From Absidia repens (taxonomy: Eukaryota > Mucoromycota > Mucoromycetes > Mucorales > Cunninghamellaceae), in NCBI GenBank assembly GCA_002105175.1, contig MCGE01000006.1, forward strand, positions 930,001 to 994,000: a stretch of 64,000 nucleotides of DNA. Direction: 5' to 3'. Position numbers and translations under genes: made by a program. The notes beneath the pieces are model-generated. The model saw only the letters and a program-made list of their open reading frames with translations. It was not told the DNA's origin and searched no databases. How positions within the stretch are numbered: position 1 is the stretch's first letter; the number at the start of each line of letters is the position of its first letter. This document shows positions 23,965 through 35,498 of this stretch, piece by piece.

Positions 23965-26860
23965 ATGGATAATTTAAAAAAAAGACACAATGCAACCCAC
24001 AATGATACCGATGATCTGACCTCAAGTTACAACGATCCTCATATCACGCAATCCATCTTGACGACTGAATCCGAACACCAGGACAAACTATGCAAACTTC
24101 CTTCGACCACCTCAAAAGTGCCGCACTTCAATAAGGTAGCTATTCCAGACTGTTGAATGAAAAATGGTACCATTTACTAATAATATATCTTCTTTATTTT
24201 AAAGTATTTTACTTATATTCGAAAATACCATCATGCGATTTTACTGACGATTCTCACAACACTCTCTTTTTGGACGCGCTTCCGATTGATCGGCCTTTCC
24301 AAGATTGTTGTATGGGACGAGGTAAAGCAAAAATAAACCAGACTAGAATGGATATACATATATACAAAAATACTAAGTATGGGGGGTATTTTTTTTTTTT
24401 GGTATTATCTAGGCTCATTTTGGAAAGGTAAACGAACCCTTCAAAAGAGATGAAAATTAGCAGAGCAGTCTAGGTATTTTGCTAACTGACAATCTCTATT
24501 GTATGAGAATTTAGTTTGGATCCCACTATTTGAAACATGACTTTTATTTTGATGTGCATCCTCCGTTAGGAAAGATGCTCGTTGGATTATCTGGACTTTT
24601 GGCTGGATACGATGGTTCGTTTGATTTCAAGTCTGGCTCCACCTACCCTGATGATATGCATTATGGCGTCATGCGTGTATTCAATGCGGTGTGGGGTGCG
24701 TTGTTGGCACCGCTGGCTTATTTGACAGCAAGGCAACTTCATTTCTCCATCAAGGCAAGTATCTTGATTTCCATCATGGTGTTATTCGACACTGCTCTCC
24801 TCTGTATCAGCAGATTTATTTTATTGGACTCCATGCTGCTTTTCTTCACCTGTACAAGTCTTTATTGTTTATCCAAATTCCACAATCTGAAAAACAAGTA
24901 AATCGTGCAGAAATGGAGGGGTGAAAAGGGGTAAATTAACATTCCCTTTTTTTTTTTTTATTATTATTATTATTATGGAAGGTCTTTCTCTAAAGAATGG
25001 TACTTATGGCTATTTATGAATGGACTGTCTTTGGGATGCGTATTAAGGTAAGCAAAAAAGAAAAAGGTTGGTGTAAATATAATGCCAATTGTAGATGGAT
25101 CGAACTAATGCATATATTTTTTTATTATAGTGTCAAATGGGTTGGACTATTTGCTGTAGCACTGGTTGGAATATATACGATGGAAGATTTATGGACCAAA
25201 CTCGGTGACATTCACATGCCAAAGCAAATCTATGCCAAGCATTGGGTAACTCGTATTCTCTTCTTGATTGCCTTGCCTTCCGTCATTTATCTTGCTTCTT
25301 TTGCATTGCATTTCACTTTACTTTACAAAACTGGTAATGGGGATGCCCGAATGAGCTCCTTATTTCAAGCGAACCTTGAAGGCAACACCCTTGATCAAAA
25401 CCCTTTAGGTAACAATTGTGATACAATGCCTCATAAAAATACTATTTTTTCTAAATGTTTGCATACTGCTCCCTCTTGGTGCATGTTTATAGAATTGGCT
25501 TATGGATCGAAGTTGACGTTGAAGAATTTTGGTTATGGTGGCGGCTTATTACATTCTCATATCCAGCGGTTCCCTGAAGGTTCCAGGCAGCAACAAGTCA
25601 CATGTTACCAGCATAAGGACAAAAATAATCAATGGATCATTAAAACACCACGAAATGGCAGCATTGGCGACTATGAAGACAATAACAACGTACGATTTGT
25701 GAAAGATGGCGATGTGATCCGCTTGATGCATGCATCTACTGGTGTGAATTTACACAGTCATTCTATTAGAGCACCCATCACAACAGGTCAGTGGGAAGTC
25801 AGTGGATATGGCAACAATACGGTGGGCGATGTCCACGACAATTGGAAAGTGGAGGTGGTCGGTCATACTGGATCAAAGGACAGCAAGGCGGTACGATCAT
25901 TGACGACTCGATTTAGATTACGACATGTGCAACAAGGATGCCTTTTGACTGCCAACAATGTCATTTTGCCACAATGGGGATTCAAACAAATAGAAGTACA
26001 TTGTGATAAACGCAACCGTGTCGATGATGCTCACAGCTGGTGGAATGTGGAAGAGCATTACAATGACAATTGTAAGTTATATATATATACAAGTTTTGAG
26101 AATATATATGTACTAATGATGATGGGATGAATATTGTTGGTTATTATAGTGCCACCAGCTCCCTCTAACACGTACAAGTCTCAATTTTTGCATGACTTTT
26201 GGCATTTGAATGTGGCCATGTGGACTTCAAATAACGCCCTGGTACCTGATCCCGACAAGGCTGACATTCTTTCTTCGACACCTGCTGAATGGCCTCTCAC
26301 GACAGTAGGATTGCGGATGTGTGGATGGCAAGATGATGCAATCAAGTTTTATCTTTTGGGAAACCCTATTGTGTGGTGGTTTTCCTTTTCATCCATCTTG
26401 ATCTTCGTGGCATCGACGGCCTTTTATTCTATCCGAATGCAAAGAAAAATATACGACCTTACCAATAGTAATTGCAAAGAAGAAAAAAAAAGATGTTAGT
26501 GGTAATCATGCTGAATGATTTTCATTTTTTGTAGCACAATGGGATCAATATTTATATGTTGGCAAGACATTATTCTTGGGCTGGCTCCTTCATTATATTC
26601 CCTTTTTCATCATGGGCCGGGTGACCTACCTACATCATTATTTTCCTGCCCTCTACTTCAGTATCTTTATGGGACCTTTTTTAATGGACCACTACACTCA
26701 AAGATGCTCCCCTGGAACGCAATATATTGTTTTTGGGCTACTTTATACATCGGTTGTTGGAGTTTTCCTTTACTTTGCCCCATTAGCCTATGGTATGGAT
26801 GGGCCTGTCAGTGCCTATGGTGGTCGAAAATGGCTGACGACTTGGAATTTAGTAGATTAG
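23965..26860 (+). CDS. PMT2: Dolichyl-phosphate-mannose protein mannosyltransferase, PMT2-like
   Basis: ER multi-span enzyme that starts protein O-mannosylation. Exons: 23965-24135, 24205-24321, 24413-24427, 24515-24897, 24982-25047, 25131-25408, 25493-26071, 26150-26467 and 26535-26860, giving 750 residues in consistent phase, near the usual length of about 750-760. The catalytic Asp-Glu of the first lumenal loop is in VVWDEAHFGKFGSHY; HPPLGK and the FILLDSML block follow. The lumenal MIR domains carry LHSHIQRFPEGSRQQQVTCY, typical of the PMT2 subfamily. The C-terminal membrane region has HYFPALYFSIFMGPFLMDHY. Exon 3 is a 15-nt microexon encoding AHFGK in the catalytic loop. The 5' donor of the last intron is best placed at GTAATTGC because later choices meet a stop. 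Confidence 0.92.
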
Positions 26861-27194
26861 ATTGAAGGAAATAGTTCGCCACCTCCCTTTTGATTATTAT
26901 TTATTATGACTACCATCCTCCATTATTTTTTATTAGTATTAGTTAAAATCCTCATCTTTTTATATAATTATATATTTATCAAAACCAATAAACACTATCC
27001 TTCACTTTATCTTATTATGTTTATTATTTGAAAAGTATATAAAAGCTAGTTTGTGGTCACAGGAATAGATGTAGGATTAACATTGTACTTCAGGCAGCGA
27101 GGATGATTCAGTTTAACTCAAACGCAAAATAACACTGGATATAGAACATATTCCGTTTGAAGACGATTGCCATTTTTGTCGATTATGCGCTGTA
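26861..27194. other. 3' flank of PMT gene
   Basis: AT-rich. CCAATAAACACT near 26985 is a likely poly(A) signal. No gene. Confidence 0.4.
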
Positions 27195-28015
27195 GATATA
27201 TTTAGTCGCCGCACACTTGAATTTTTTTTTTCTTTGTTTTTTCGTTCTTTTTTTTTTTTTTTTTTTATTTCATCATTCAACTTCAGTAAGGTTATGTTGG
27301 ACTTAGATTAGCTTCAGGACTGGTTTAGAAGGGGGTTCAGCTCAGGGATTACAAGATGCATAGGGAAACCCTTTCATTTTGGATTCAGGATTTAAGACCT
27401 CCATTAGTTGATTCTTCGGAGCCTTCATTAGTTTAGTCCATCTTTATTTGTCTACAGTTTGTATCTCTATCTGAATAAAATATGTCACTTTATATTTGCT
27501 TCAATAAAAAATGTCCCATTAGTCTCTTTCATGTCTTCTGCAATTGATCCTTTTTTTATTGCTGTCACTCTTTTGGACCGTTGTTGTGTTTCAATAAACG
27601 ATACCCCTTTAGTTTTTCTCATGCCCTTATTCTGTACAATGTATCAGATCTCTTTTTAAAACTGTCTCTTTAGATTAGTGTGGATCATTCTTCAGATCCC
27701 GCTCATGCTATCCCCATTAGATTACTTGTTGTAATGAACCCCGCATTATTAGTTGAATACGTGCCATTTTGTTTCAATAAAATATGCTCTTTTATTAACA
27801 TCCTATGACCCATTAGATGGAAAGCAAAGCCAGCAACTGTTTTTGAGTGTCACACTATGTACCAGCTTTCTAGTTTACCCACTATAATAGTTTCCTCCTC
27901 CCACTTACTGTGTCAAGAGATAAATCAGCCACCCTACGCAACTTAAAATCAACCCTGCCTTATCCCTGATACACCAATTGTATTAAATGAGCCTATGCCG
28001 TGCCGTGAGTGGAGC
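27195..28015 (+). repeat. Dispersed repeat family, copy D
   Basis: Plus-strand copy. It starts around CGCCGCACACTTGAA (about 27207, where CACGTG is degraded) and carries the core GGGATTACAAGATGCATA (about 27346). AATAAA-type units lie at about 27472, 27503, 27592 and 27776, so spacing is about 31, 89 and 184 bp. The distal part shares TTTGAGTGTC-like and CTATGCCGT motifs with copy A. No coding potential. Confidence 0.8.
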
Positions 28016-28235
28016 CGAGAGTATACTGTAGAGAACTTTGCCCTGTTTTATGTCCAGTACACTGTCATAATAAAAAAAAAGTGTTTGTTAACAGTTGCTC
28101 CACCATGTATACTTATTCATCGAGATGATTTTTCCGGCACCATCGCTATTCCTGTTCTACAATTCATAGCAATCAGCTTTGGCCATGTTGCCAACATACC
28201 CTACACTACGCGGAGCATACTGTATGCATCCAGCT

Positions 28236-28276
<41 letters not shown>

Positions 28277-28548
28277 TACGCCTTATAAAGAGAATTCCCC
28301 AAACTGACCTCCCAAAAATGTTTATTTTAATTCCGTTGCCCCATACTATGACATGACAAACAAATAAAATAGAAGTTGATTGTGGGACACTTGACAAATA
28401 CTGTTTGTCGATAACAATAATAGCAACATGTTTTGTATATTTCAATTTTATTCAAACATAATACAGTATAGCAATAAAAAAACACAATGAATATATAAAT
28501 AAAATAAACTACATTAAACTAAACAACACTATATATAAACATCAACGT
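28016..28548. other. Spacer with (AT)n microsatellite
   Basis: AT-rich spacer containing an (AT)16-type dinucleotide run at about 28240-28273. The end nearest 28549 holds the 3' flank of the biotin gene, including the complement of an AATAAA-like signal at about 28448. Confidence 0.6.
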
Positions 28549-31225
28549 CTAGTTCATGTTGGTTAAGCATGAGAGCAATATCTTTTCACATTCTTGCACA
28601 TCCTTAGGCGTAGATACTTGGGAAGTCATGAGATAAATCACGTTTCCTAATGGCCTTGCAAACAAGTTGACACTGGTACCGGAAGCATTCACATAGTCAC
28701 CGTGTCGTAGTTGCTGGATAACCGATGCAGACACTGCTGAGCTGTAACCTAATAGAACATCACCACCACAATATAATGTGAGACCATGAAAGCAATTGCT
28801 CTATTTTTTTTTTTTCATTACCTTTAGTTTGATCATCCTTTAAACTAACAGCGAGAACAGAACCAAGAGTCATTACGCTGTCAACGTTGGGCAGGTGGGA
28901 TAGTTGCTGTACAGTGTTCCAATTCCACATGGACCACATGTTTTGACCATCCTGTTGCTTCCAAGGTTGCTGATAAACGTCCCATGTGCCATCAGTCGCC
29001 ATATTATCCAAGATTTTGATCGATTCTGTTGCCACGGCAGTTCCCATGGGGTGAGCAGTGTAGGAGTGACCATGTAATAAACAATCAGGCTTGTTGTCAG
29101 ATAAGAAAGTATTGAAAATCGATTCCTTTGTAACTGTCAAAGCCAATGGGATCAATCCACCTGTCAAAGTTTTGGCATAAGCAACAATATCAGGTTTCTA
29201 AAAACAGGTGAAAAACAAAAAATGAGTAAATTTGTTGTGTATATGTAAATCCAGTATAACAGTAAATTCTACATACAACACCAAGGAAATCAGAGGCCGA
29301 AGGTCGACCTAGACGGTACCATCCAGTAAACACTTCATCAAACACCACAGGAATACCTTGCCAGGACGAAGATTCCGATGATGACGATTGATCATAGCCT
29401 AGCAAATTTTTGCCTTCTTCACGAACAACATCCACCAAAGTACGTTGGAAGAGAGGATCCACAAACACCATACCACCCGCACCCATAACTACAGGTTCCA
29501 TCAACAAAGCCCCGATTTGCCTGCCTTGTTGCTTGAGTCCATCCAATTCCCTACGAATGTATTGTTTGTATATGTCGGAGAGTCCAGGGTCGCGCTGACT
29601 ACCTTGTTGATCTACACTATACACGGTTGACACGCTATCGTAAAACACTTGCAAGTTGTCATCTTTGCCAGTCACATCTTTCGGCACATGGACATAAGTT
29701 TTGCCTTTGGAGATATGCACAGAGGGAGGTTGGAGCCAATGACCTCGGGGTTGATACCATTGGACTTGTTCATTGTAGACATTGGGAGAGCAAGCATCCA
29801 TTGTGCCGATCGTATCACCGTGATAACTTCCATCCACACCCAAAATATCCACAGGACGGTTTTCATTCTCGAGCCAACCATATCTTTTAGCCGCTGTTCG
29901 CATCGCCATCTTGAGCGCCACTTCCATCGCCGTACTACCATTATCGGAAACAAACACACGAGACGCCCATGTATCACGTTCCAAAATTTTTTCAGTCAAC
30001 GCCAGAGCAGGTTCATTGGTGCCCTCCGGGAACATCACATGGCCATACCGTCCAGCTGCATTGGCAGCAGCCAACGTTAATTGAGGATTCCCATGTCCCA
30101 AACCTTGTGTCCACCAACTTGCACAACTGTCAAACATTTCCTTGCCTTCCACATCGACTGGAGCACTGCTGTTGCTGTCCTTCTTGTCCGCCGTCTTGCT
30201 ATACGTGACAAAATGATCTCCATGGGCCGAATCCACCACAGTGACTTCCTTGACCAAATTGTGTTGTGTAAATGGCCACCAGTGAGTGTCGCGCGCCTTG
30301 TCTGCCATGGACGCTAACCGATCAAATCGTTCTTCATGTTTCAAGTCCAAACGTTTCATCACCGGTACCAAGGATTCGTCCAATTGTTCATAATATTTCG
30401 CCATGGCCAGTTGGTCCAAGACCGGGTCAGGGTTGCGGCTAGGTGGAGGTGGGACGGCTGTGATGTCAACATTCTTGCCATTCAGTCGCGTGGAGATCAG
30501 ATCGTGGTTCTTGTAACGCATGTTGTCAAATAACAAAATGGAAGGCACATCATAACCCCTGATATGTAAAGATTCAAACGAAGTAAGTGTTGTTGAGATA
30601 CCACCAAGATTGCTATCGCCTACAAGGACCGTGGGGAGTCGTAACGAGCGATAAAAATCGGCCTGCGAAGTACCAGACATCACAGGGCTATGAATCCCAC
30701 CAGCAGTTTCCAGGAAGAGATAGGCACCAGGGTCCCGGCTTTTCTTGACACAATCCAGCATATGTTGTTTTGTCTTCAAAAGCACTTCGTCATCCGCGGG
30801 AGGCTATAGTTTTCAACATAGAAAGAGTGAGTTTGTTGTCCCATAAGGTTTTTATCATATAATAGCAATTTTTACCTTATCGGTGGCAATATGAGGACTG
30901 ACAGGCTCGGGATATGCATACAGAGTTTGAGTGTGTAATGAAGCAGGGTTGAAGGTCTTGACGTGTCTGTTAAAAACGTAAATGATATACATGAGTTAAA
31001 TGCATACATGTCACAGGCCTTTTCTTTTCAGTACCTTTCATCACTATCTGCTGGGTACCCCGTTTGGACAGGTTTGACATAATATACTTGTTCTTTCTTT
31101 TTGGAAGCCACAGCAGCGGCAGCACGGCATAAGCCAGTAGCAAAGATGGTTTTCCCAACGTCTGTGTTTGCTGCAAAAATTTGGTAGGCCTTGAATGCCC
31201 TTGAAGGATGTACAGAGAGGGGCAT
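28549..31225 (-). CDS. Bifunctional dethiobiotin synthetase / DAPA aminotransferase
   Basis: Fusion of BioD and BioA, carrying two consecutive biotin-synthesis steps: KAPA to DAPA (PLP enzyme) and DAPA to dethiobiotin. Exons (minus strand): 31225-31035, 30966-30876, 30803-29277, 29197-28822 and 28748-28549, giving 794 residues. The N-terminal BioD part (1 to about 290) has the P-loop IFAANTDVGKT, KPVQTG, ETAGGIHSP and VGDSNLGGISTTL. The BioA part has THWWPFTQH, SCASWWTQGLGHGNPQL, GSYHGDTIG, VVFDEVFTGWYRLG and the PLP lysine in AYAKTLTGG (K612), then GHSYTAHPMG. Plants and many filamentous fungi have this fusion, usually mitochondrial. The first 14 residues (MPLSVHPSRAFKAY) could be a weak targeting peptide. 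Transcribed divergently from the CYRI-like gene. Confidence 0.95.
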
Positions 31226-32239
31226 GTCTAGTCTAACTGAATTAAAAAGTAAGAAGAAATAACAAAAAATAAAGAGAAAAAAAAATAAAAAAATAAAAGA
31301 ATGCAGAGAAAGTTTTGGGGCATCAATTCAATCGGCCTTTGAAAAAATGCCAGGTTTTGCGGTGGAGTCCTGAGAAACCTAGTTTGTCATGACGATGGGG
31401 ATGAGGGCAAGGGGAAGGAGAGCCAACATTTGAGCTACTGCAGTACCCATCATTCGGTAGTTTAAATACCGAGTGGAGTTGATCCCCAATTCACATGAAA
31501 AGGATTGGACGTGACAGAAAGAAAAAAAGAAAGAATTTAATTAACAACAAGATAGGAAGAGAGGAGAGCAAAAGAGAAAAATAGGAGCGAGGTTTGTTTC
31601 TATAGCGTAATAGTGTGATTTTGAAGGAGGATTGAACTCAATGTCATTCAAAGTATCCCCATAAATCACATTATTATCACGTTTTTGCTTGATTAAAGTC
31701 ACTTAAAAAACGATGATTATTATATTAATTTTGTCACCAAAAAAAGCCCGAACTGTCTCGAGAAACGAGGCCAGCTCATAGAACTGTTCAAGGTTCAGGA
31801 GTTGATCAACCGTTGTTTTGTGTAACAGACCAAAAAAAAAAACCCGCCAAATTCTTTCCCACTTTCATTTCTTTTCATTTCTTTATTTTATCACTTCGCT
31901 AAAAATAAAATAAAAAAAGTGGTCTTATAGCTACTTGATTTTTTGACCCTTCATCCTCTTTTCTTCGTCATTTTTTTTTTTTCAGTTGGACTACAGCAAC
32001 TTCTGCAAACCAGCTATACTATCATCAATTAACTCTCTCCATTCTGCTTTATTGGACCCACACACTTGGAACTCTAGGTAAACTCATCATGATTTAGCTG
32101 ATATAATATATACAAGGTAGTGAGTGAGTGACCTTACTTCTTCAGTACCGGGGATTTATACTCATCCCGCCTCTTCTTGCGTTTCACGCTCTTCATCATC
32201 AATAGCTAACCCTCACTTCCTTCATCTCCTCTTCATCTG
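31226..32239. promoter_or_regulatory. Divergent intergenic region, biotin enzyme / CYRI-like
   Basis: 1014-bp spacer between two divergent genes. A/T-rich tracts lie next to the biotin gene and pyrimidine-rich tracts near the CYRI-like ATG (CTCACTTCCTTCATCTCC at about 32213). No open frame or RNA gene seen. Confidence 0.4.
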
Positions 32240-33547
32240 ATGGGTCAAATTTTATCGAACTTCCGGAACGAGTCTATGGTGCCAGATTTTGGCTTTGATA
32301 TTGAAAGTAGGTACAGCCCTTTATTACTTCTATCTTCTTCCCTCAAAAAAGAAAAAGGCAGACTGACATTCTTTTTTTTTTGGTTCTCTGTAATAGAAAC
32401 AACACCATCAAGTGAAGACCGTGATATATACGAAGAACTCTCATCGAAACTACTAGCCCCTGCACCCCACTTACTGGCACAATTGAAAGAATACTCGCCC
32501 TCTGACACCTTCAAATCCGCCATTGAAAATGCTACTAATGAAAATGAAGAAATGGCGTGGAGAACGGTCTTACCCACTGTGGAAATGTTACGGTCTTTCT
32601 ATCAATACGCCTCTGAATTGCGTAAGTCTTTATATTGCATATATATTTTCGCGTGATACACATCTAATTGTTTTATCCTCCATGAATAGAGAATAGTCTT
32701 CCAAGGCTGTTATCTGTATTATGCAAAGATAATCAATTTGATCAGCATCCTGGATTGACAAAATTATTGGCCGAGATTCTGGATTTTGTATTTAACTTTG
32801 ACTATTGGAAAATTCGTACACCGTCTTTATTAAACGACTTTGCTTATTATCGACGATTATTAGCTGGTGGACGATATCATCCTTCACCCATCTCCATCCA
32901 ATCAGGCGACGGAAACAACAACAATAACAATACATCGGATCTACGGTCGGCAATGCAAGAAGATGATCAGGCACACAAGATTACCATGTTTCTGGCACCT
33001 CCCACTCCCATGCTAACCACTGTTATTGATACTGTCACTAGTTATGTTAGCAAACAGGGGTTAGAAAAAAGTGTTGGCGAATGCTTGGTTGCATTATGGG
33101 CTGCTTGTGTACATACTCTATCCAACAGAAAACGGTATGCGATAGCGGGGTGGAGTTGATCTATTTTTTATCAATGATGGGACACTCACTTTTTTATATA
33201 TACTTTTGTTAGTGTCTTAGATGATTGCGCTATATCCACTTGTTTGAAATCTATGGTGGCATCCATTATATTATACGATCATATTGATAAACAAGGTGCT
33301 TACTCCAAACAGTCGTCTATCAATGTAAGGCCCTATATGACAAACTCGTGGTTGATATGATGTGATTGACTCTAATTTTTTTTCTCTTTTATAGATGAAG
33401 ACGTCCATCAAATTGATCCAAACCACGCCTAATGTACCTGAAGAATCATCCGCTGAAAATCTATTATCTGCCCTGCGTTACAATTCAAAGCATCTCAAGG
33501 ACGAATCTACTTCAAAACATGTCAAATCCATTCTTTTATCCTCTTGA
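32240..33547 (+). CDS. CYRI/FAM49-family Rac-binding protein
   Basis: Homologue of CYFIP-related Rac1 interactor, which in animals and Dictyostelium binds active Rac and restrains the SCAR/WAVE-Arp2/3 actin pathway. Exons: 32240-32306, 32397-32621, 32690-33134, 33213-33324 and 33395-33547, giving 333 residues (family about 323-340). The start MGQILS keeps the Gly2 myristoylation pattern of the family (MGxLL). Matching blocks are WRTVLPTVEMLRSFYQYA, AEILDFVFNFDYWKIRTPSL (followed by NDFAYYRR), APPTPMLTTV, ASIILYDHIDKQGAYSKQSS and the C-terminal LLSALRYNSKHLKDESTSKH. An Asn-rich insert (about 150-165) is lineage-specific. Family assignment is by recognition and is strong; the function in fungi is inferred. 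Confidence 0.88.
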
Positions 33548-34195
33548 ATACTCTTCTATTTATTTCTATTCCCCATCCCCTCAAATTCCCGGTCTTTTTT
33601 TCTAGTGCTTATCTATACCCGTTTACTTTGTACCTTCTTAATTCCATTTTTTTTTTTTTTTTCACTTGACTAGCTATATACTTTATAACAACATGATTTG
33701 AAATAAAAAATCTATCATTTATGTAATGTATCATCATCTTATGTTTTTTTCAGTCGCCCTCCATACCTGTAAAAAAGCACTCGGCGAGACGTTCAAACGT
33801 AGTAGTATTTGCTATAGCCTTTCCAAACCAATAAAAAATAATATATATACAAAGACACCACACACACAACTAGACTGTAGTATATATTGAAGCAATCAGT
33901 TTTTGTTTATTTAATTGAGGTGCAGAACAAGGCGAAAACTAGAGCTAGTACTTTGTGAATTTAATTGATGTATAGTGAATATATTATACGTAATTAATAG
34001 GGAATGGCTAAGGCAAAAATATAACTAGTCACAGGTGGGAACGAAAAAGATTCTATGACTACTACTATATGTATTTTTTCTTATGATCAAACTGTATGTG
34101 GTTGACAGAGTCCAGAGAAATACAAAAGGAAAGCATGCCAAGAGTCGTCAAAGGTCAATAGCCTCGTCCACGAAAATAAAAAAAAACTGAGAGTC
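33548..34195. other. 3' flank and spacer
   Basis: AT-rich, with a T run near 33648 and a likely poly(A) signal GAAATAAAAAATC at about 33702. No gene. Confidence 0.4.
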
Positions 34196-34199
34196 AACA

Positions 34200-34622
34200 C
34201 TAATATGAAGGGGCGCCGGTAGAAAAGGGTTTTATTGCACTCGATATGAGAAAGGTCAATCGGAAATTTTTTCATCAAAGCAGTTAAAAAGATATATATT
34301 TTATTCATATGTAGATACAAACTATATTAATGGAGGCTCCAAAAAGCCAACTAATGATAGTCCCAAATCCTGAATCCAAAATGAAAGGGTTTCCCCATGC
34401 ATCTTGAAATCCCTGATCTGAAAACCCTTCTAAACTAGTCCTGACACTAATCTATGATCACCTTAATTGCAAAGACGTTGAAAGATGAAGAGAGAGAAAA
34501 AAAGAAAAAAGAAAAAAGAAAAAAGAAAAAAGAAAAAAGAAAAAAGAAAAAAGAAAAAAAAATGAAAAGAAAGCGAAAAAAAAGGGCAAAAGAAAAAAAT
34601 TCACGTGTGCGGAATGTGAAAA
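34200..34622 (-). repeat. Dispersed repeat family, copy E
   Basis: Minus-strand copy, shorter than others. The CACGTG end is at about 34602-34612 (TTCCGCACACGTGAA read on minus) and the core at about 34420-34375. AATAAA-type units lie at about 34305, 34275 and 34228. Between end and core sits a purine microsatellite of GAAAAAA units (about 34497-34560). Confidence 0.75.
34497..34560. repeat. (GAAAAAA)n microsatellite
   Basis: About eight tandem copies of a 7-bp GAAAAAA unit inside repeat copy E, directly visible. It generates a spurious Lys/Glu-rich open frame on the plus strand. Confidence 0.95.
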
Positions 34623-34734
34623 TGCTCTGTGGCCTCTCACTGAACTCCAGTGTCGACCATTGCCCTGATTTTTTTTCGATGTTGAAACAAAATTAAAGAA
34701 TGTCTAAATGCTGCTACCTCAAAAGATATAACAT

Positions 34735-34965
34735 AGCCCCACACATCAAACTTAAAGTATTATTCACAATAAAGATGCAATTTCATTTTCCCGTTGATAT
34801 TGTTTATTGTACGTCCTCTACTGTATTTCTAAACTAAGCTAATAAAAGTTCCGTAGAGCTAATCTATGACAGACATAAATCACGAATCCAAAATGACAGC
34901 GTTTTCCCGTGCATACTGCAAGCCCCTGACATAGAAAGCTGGTAAATAATGATGATATCCTAATA
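34735..34965 (-). repeat. Degenerate copy of the dispersed repeat
   Basis: Diverged minus-strand fragment next to copy E: CGAATCCAAAATGACAGCGT and TTTTCCCGTGCATACTGCAA correspond to the conserved core with many changes. Confidence 0.5.
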
Positions 34966-35252
34966 ACGGCACTGCCTTTCTTTTTTTCTTCAAAAATATC
35001 AACGAGACGAATGATTGAGCACAGCGAAATAAATGGCAAAGTCTCCATCAAAGTACACACTTTAACCCCCCCCCCACACACACTTTGAAAACATTGAATA
35101 CCCAAAACTCCAGCGAAACCGCAGAAGTATATTTATTTAAAGACAAAATTTTAATTGTATATAAGTATAAAAGATAAATAGTATATATAGACCAACTCAC
35201 TATAAACTAAGAGAAAGGGGTAAAAGAAGAATGGAGGAGATGCTTGATAAAA

Positions 35253-35287
<35 letters not shown>

Positions 35288-35498
35288 TACACAAGTTCAT
35301 AGATGATTCCAAGCCAGGCTTGAGGGGACCAAAACATTCAGTCATTGATTCGTCAATAGGCGGAGGTAAAGCGATAGACAGGGCAGAGAGCATTGCGTTG
35401 TCCAATAGAGTGGCATTGTAAACCATGTGTTGATCTTCAAGTTACATTGGTTGTCCATAAGGCTAAATAAATGATGAGGATGATGGTGGCTGTCGCTG
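34966..35498. other. Spacer and possible C-terminal extension of Zn2Cys6 gene
   Basis: On the minus strand, coding-like sequence runs from the stop at 35499 down to about 35288 in the frame of the Zn2Cys6 gene, interrupted by TAG and TAA (see findings). A 32-nt A tract lies at 35254-35285. The remainder is AT-rich. Confidence 0.4.

Noticed and set aside
28206..28445. Small frame over the (AT)n run
   Set aside because: Tyr-Ile repeats come from the dinucleotide microsatellite.
34454..34696. Open frame rich in Lys/Glu
   Set aside because: It is produced by the (GAAAAAA)n microsatellite within repeat copy E.
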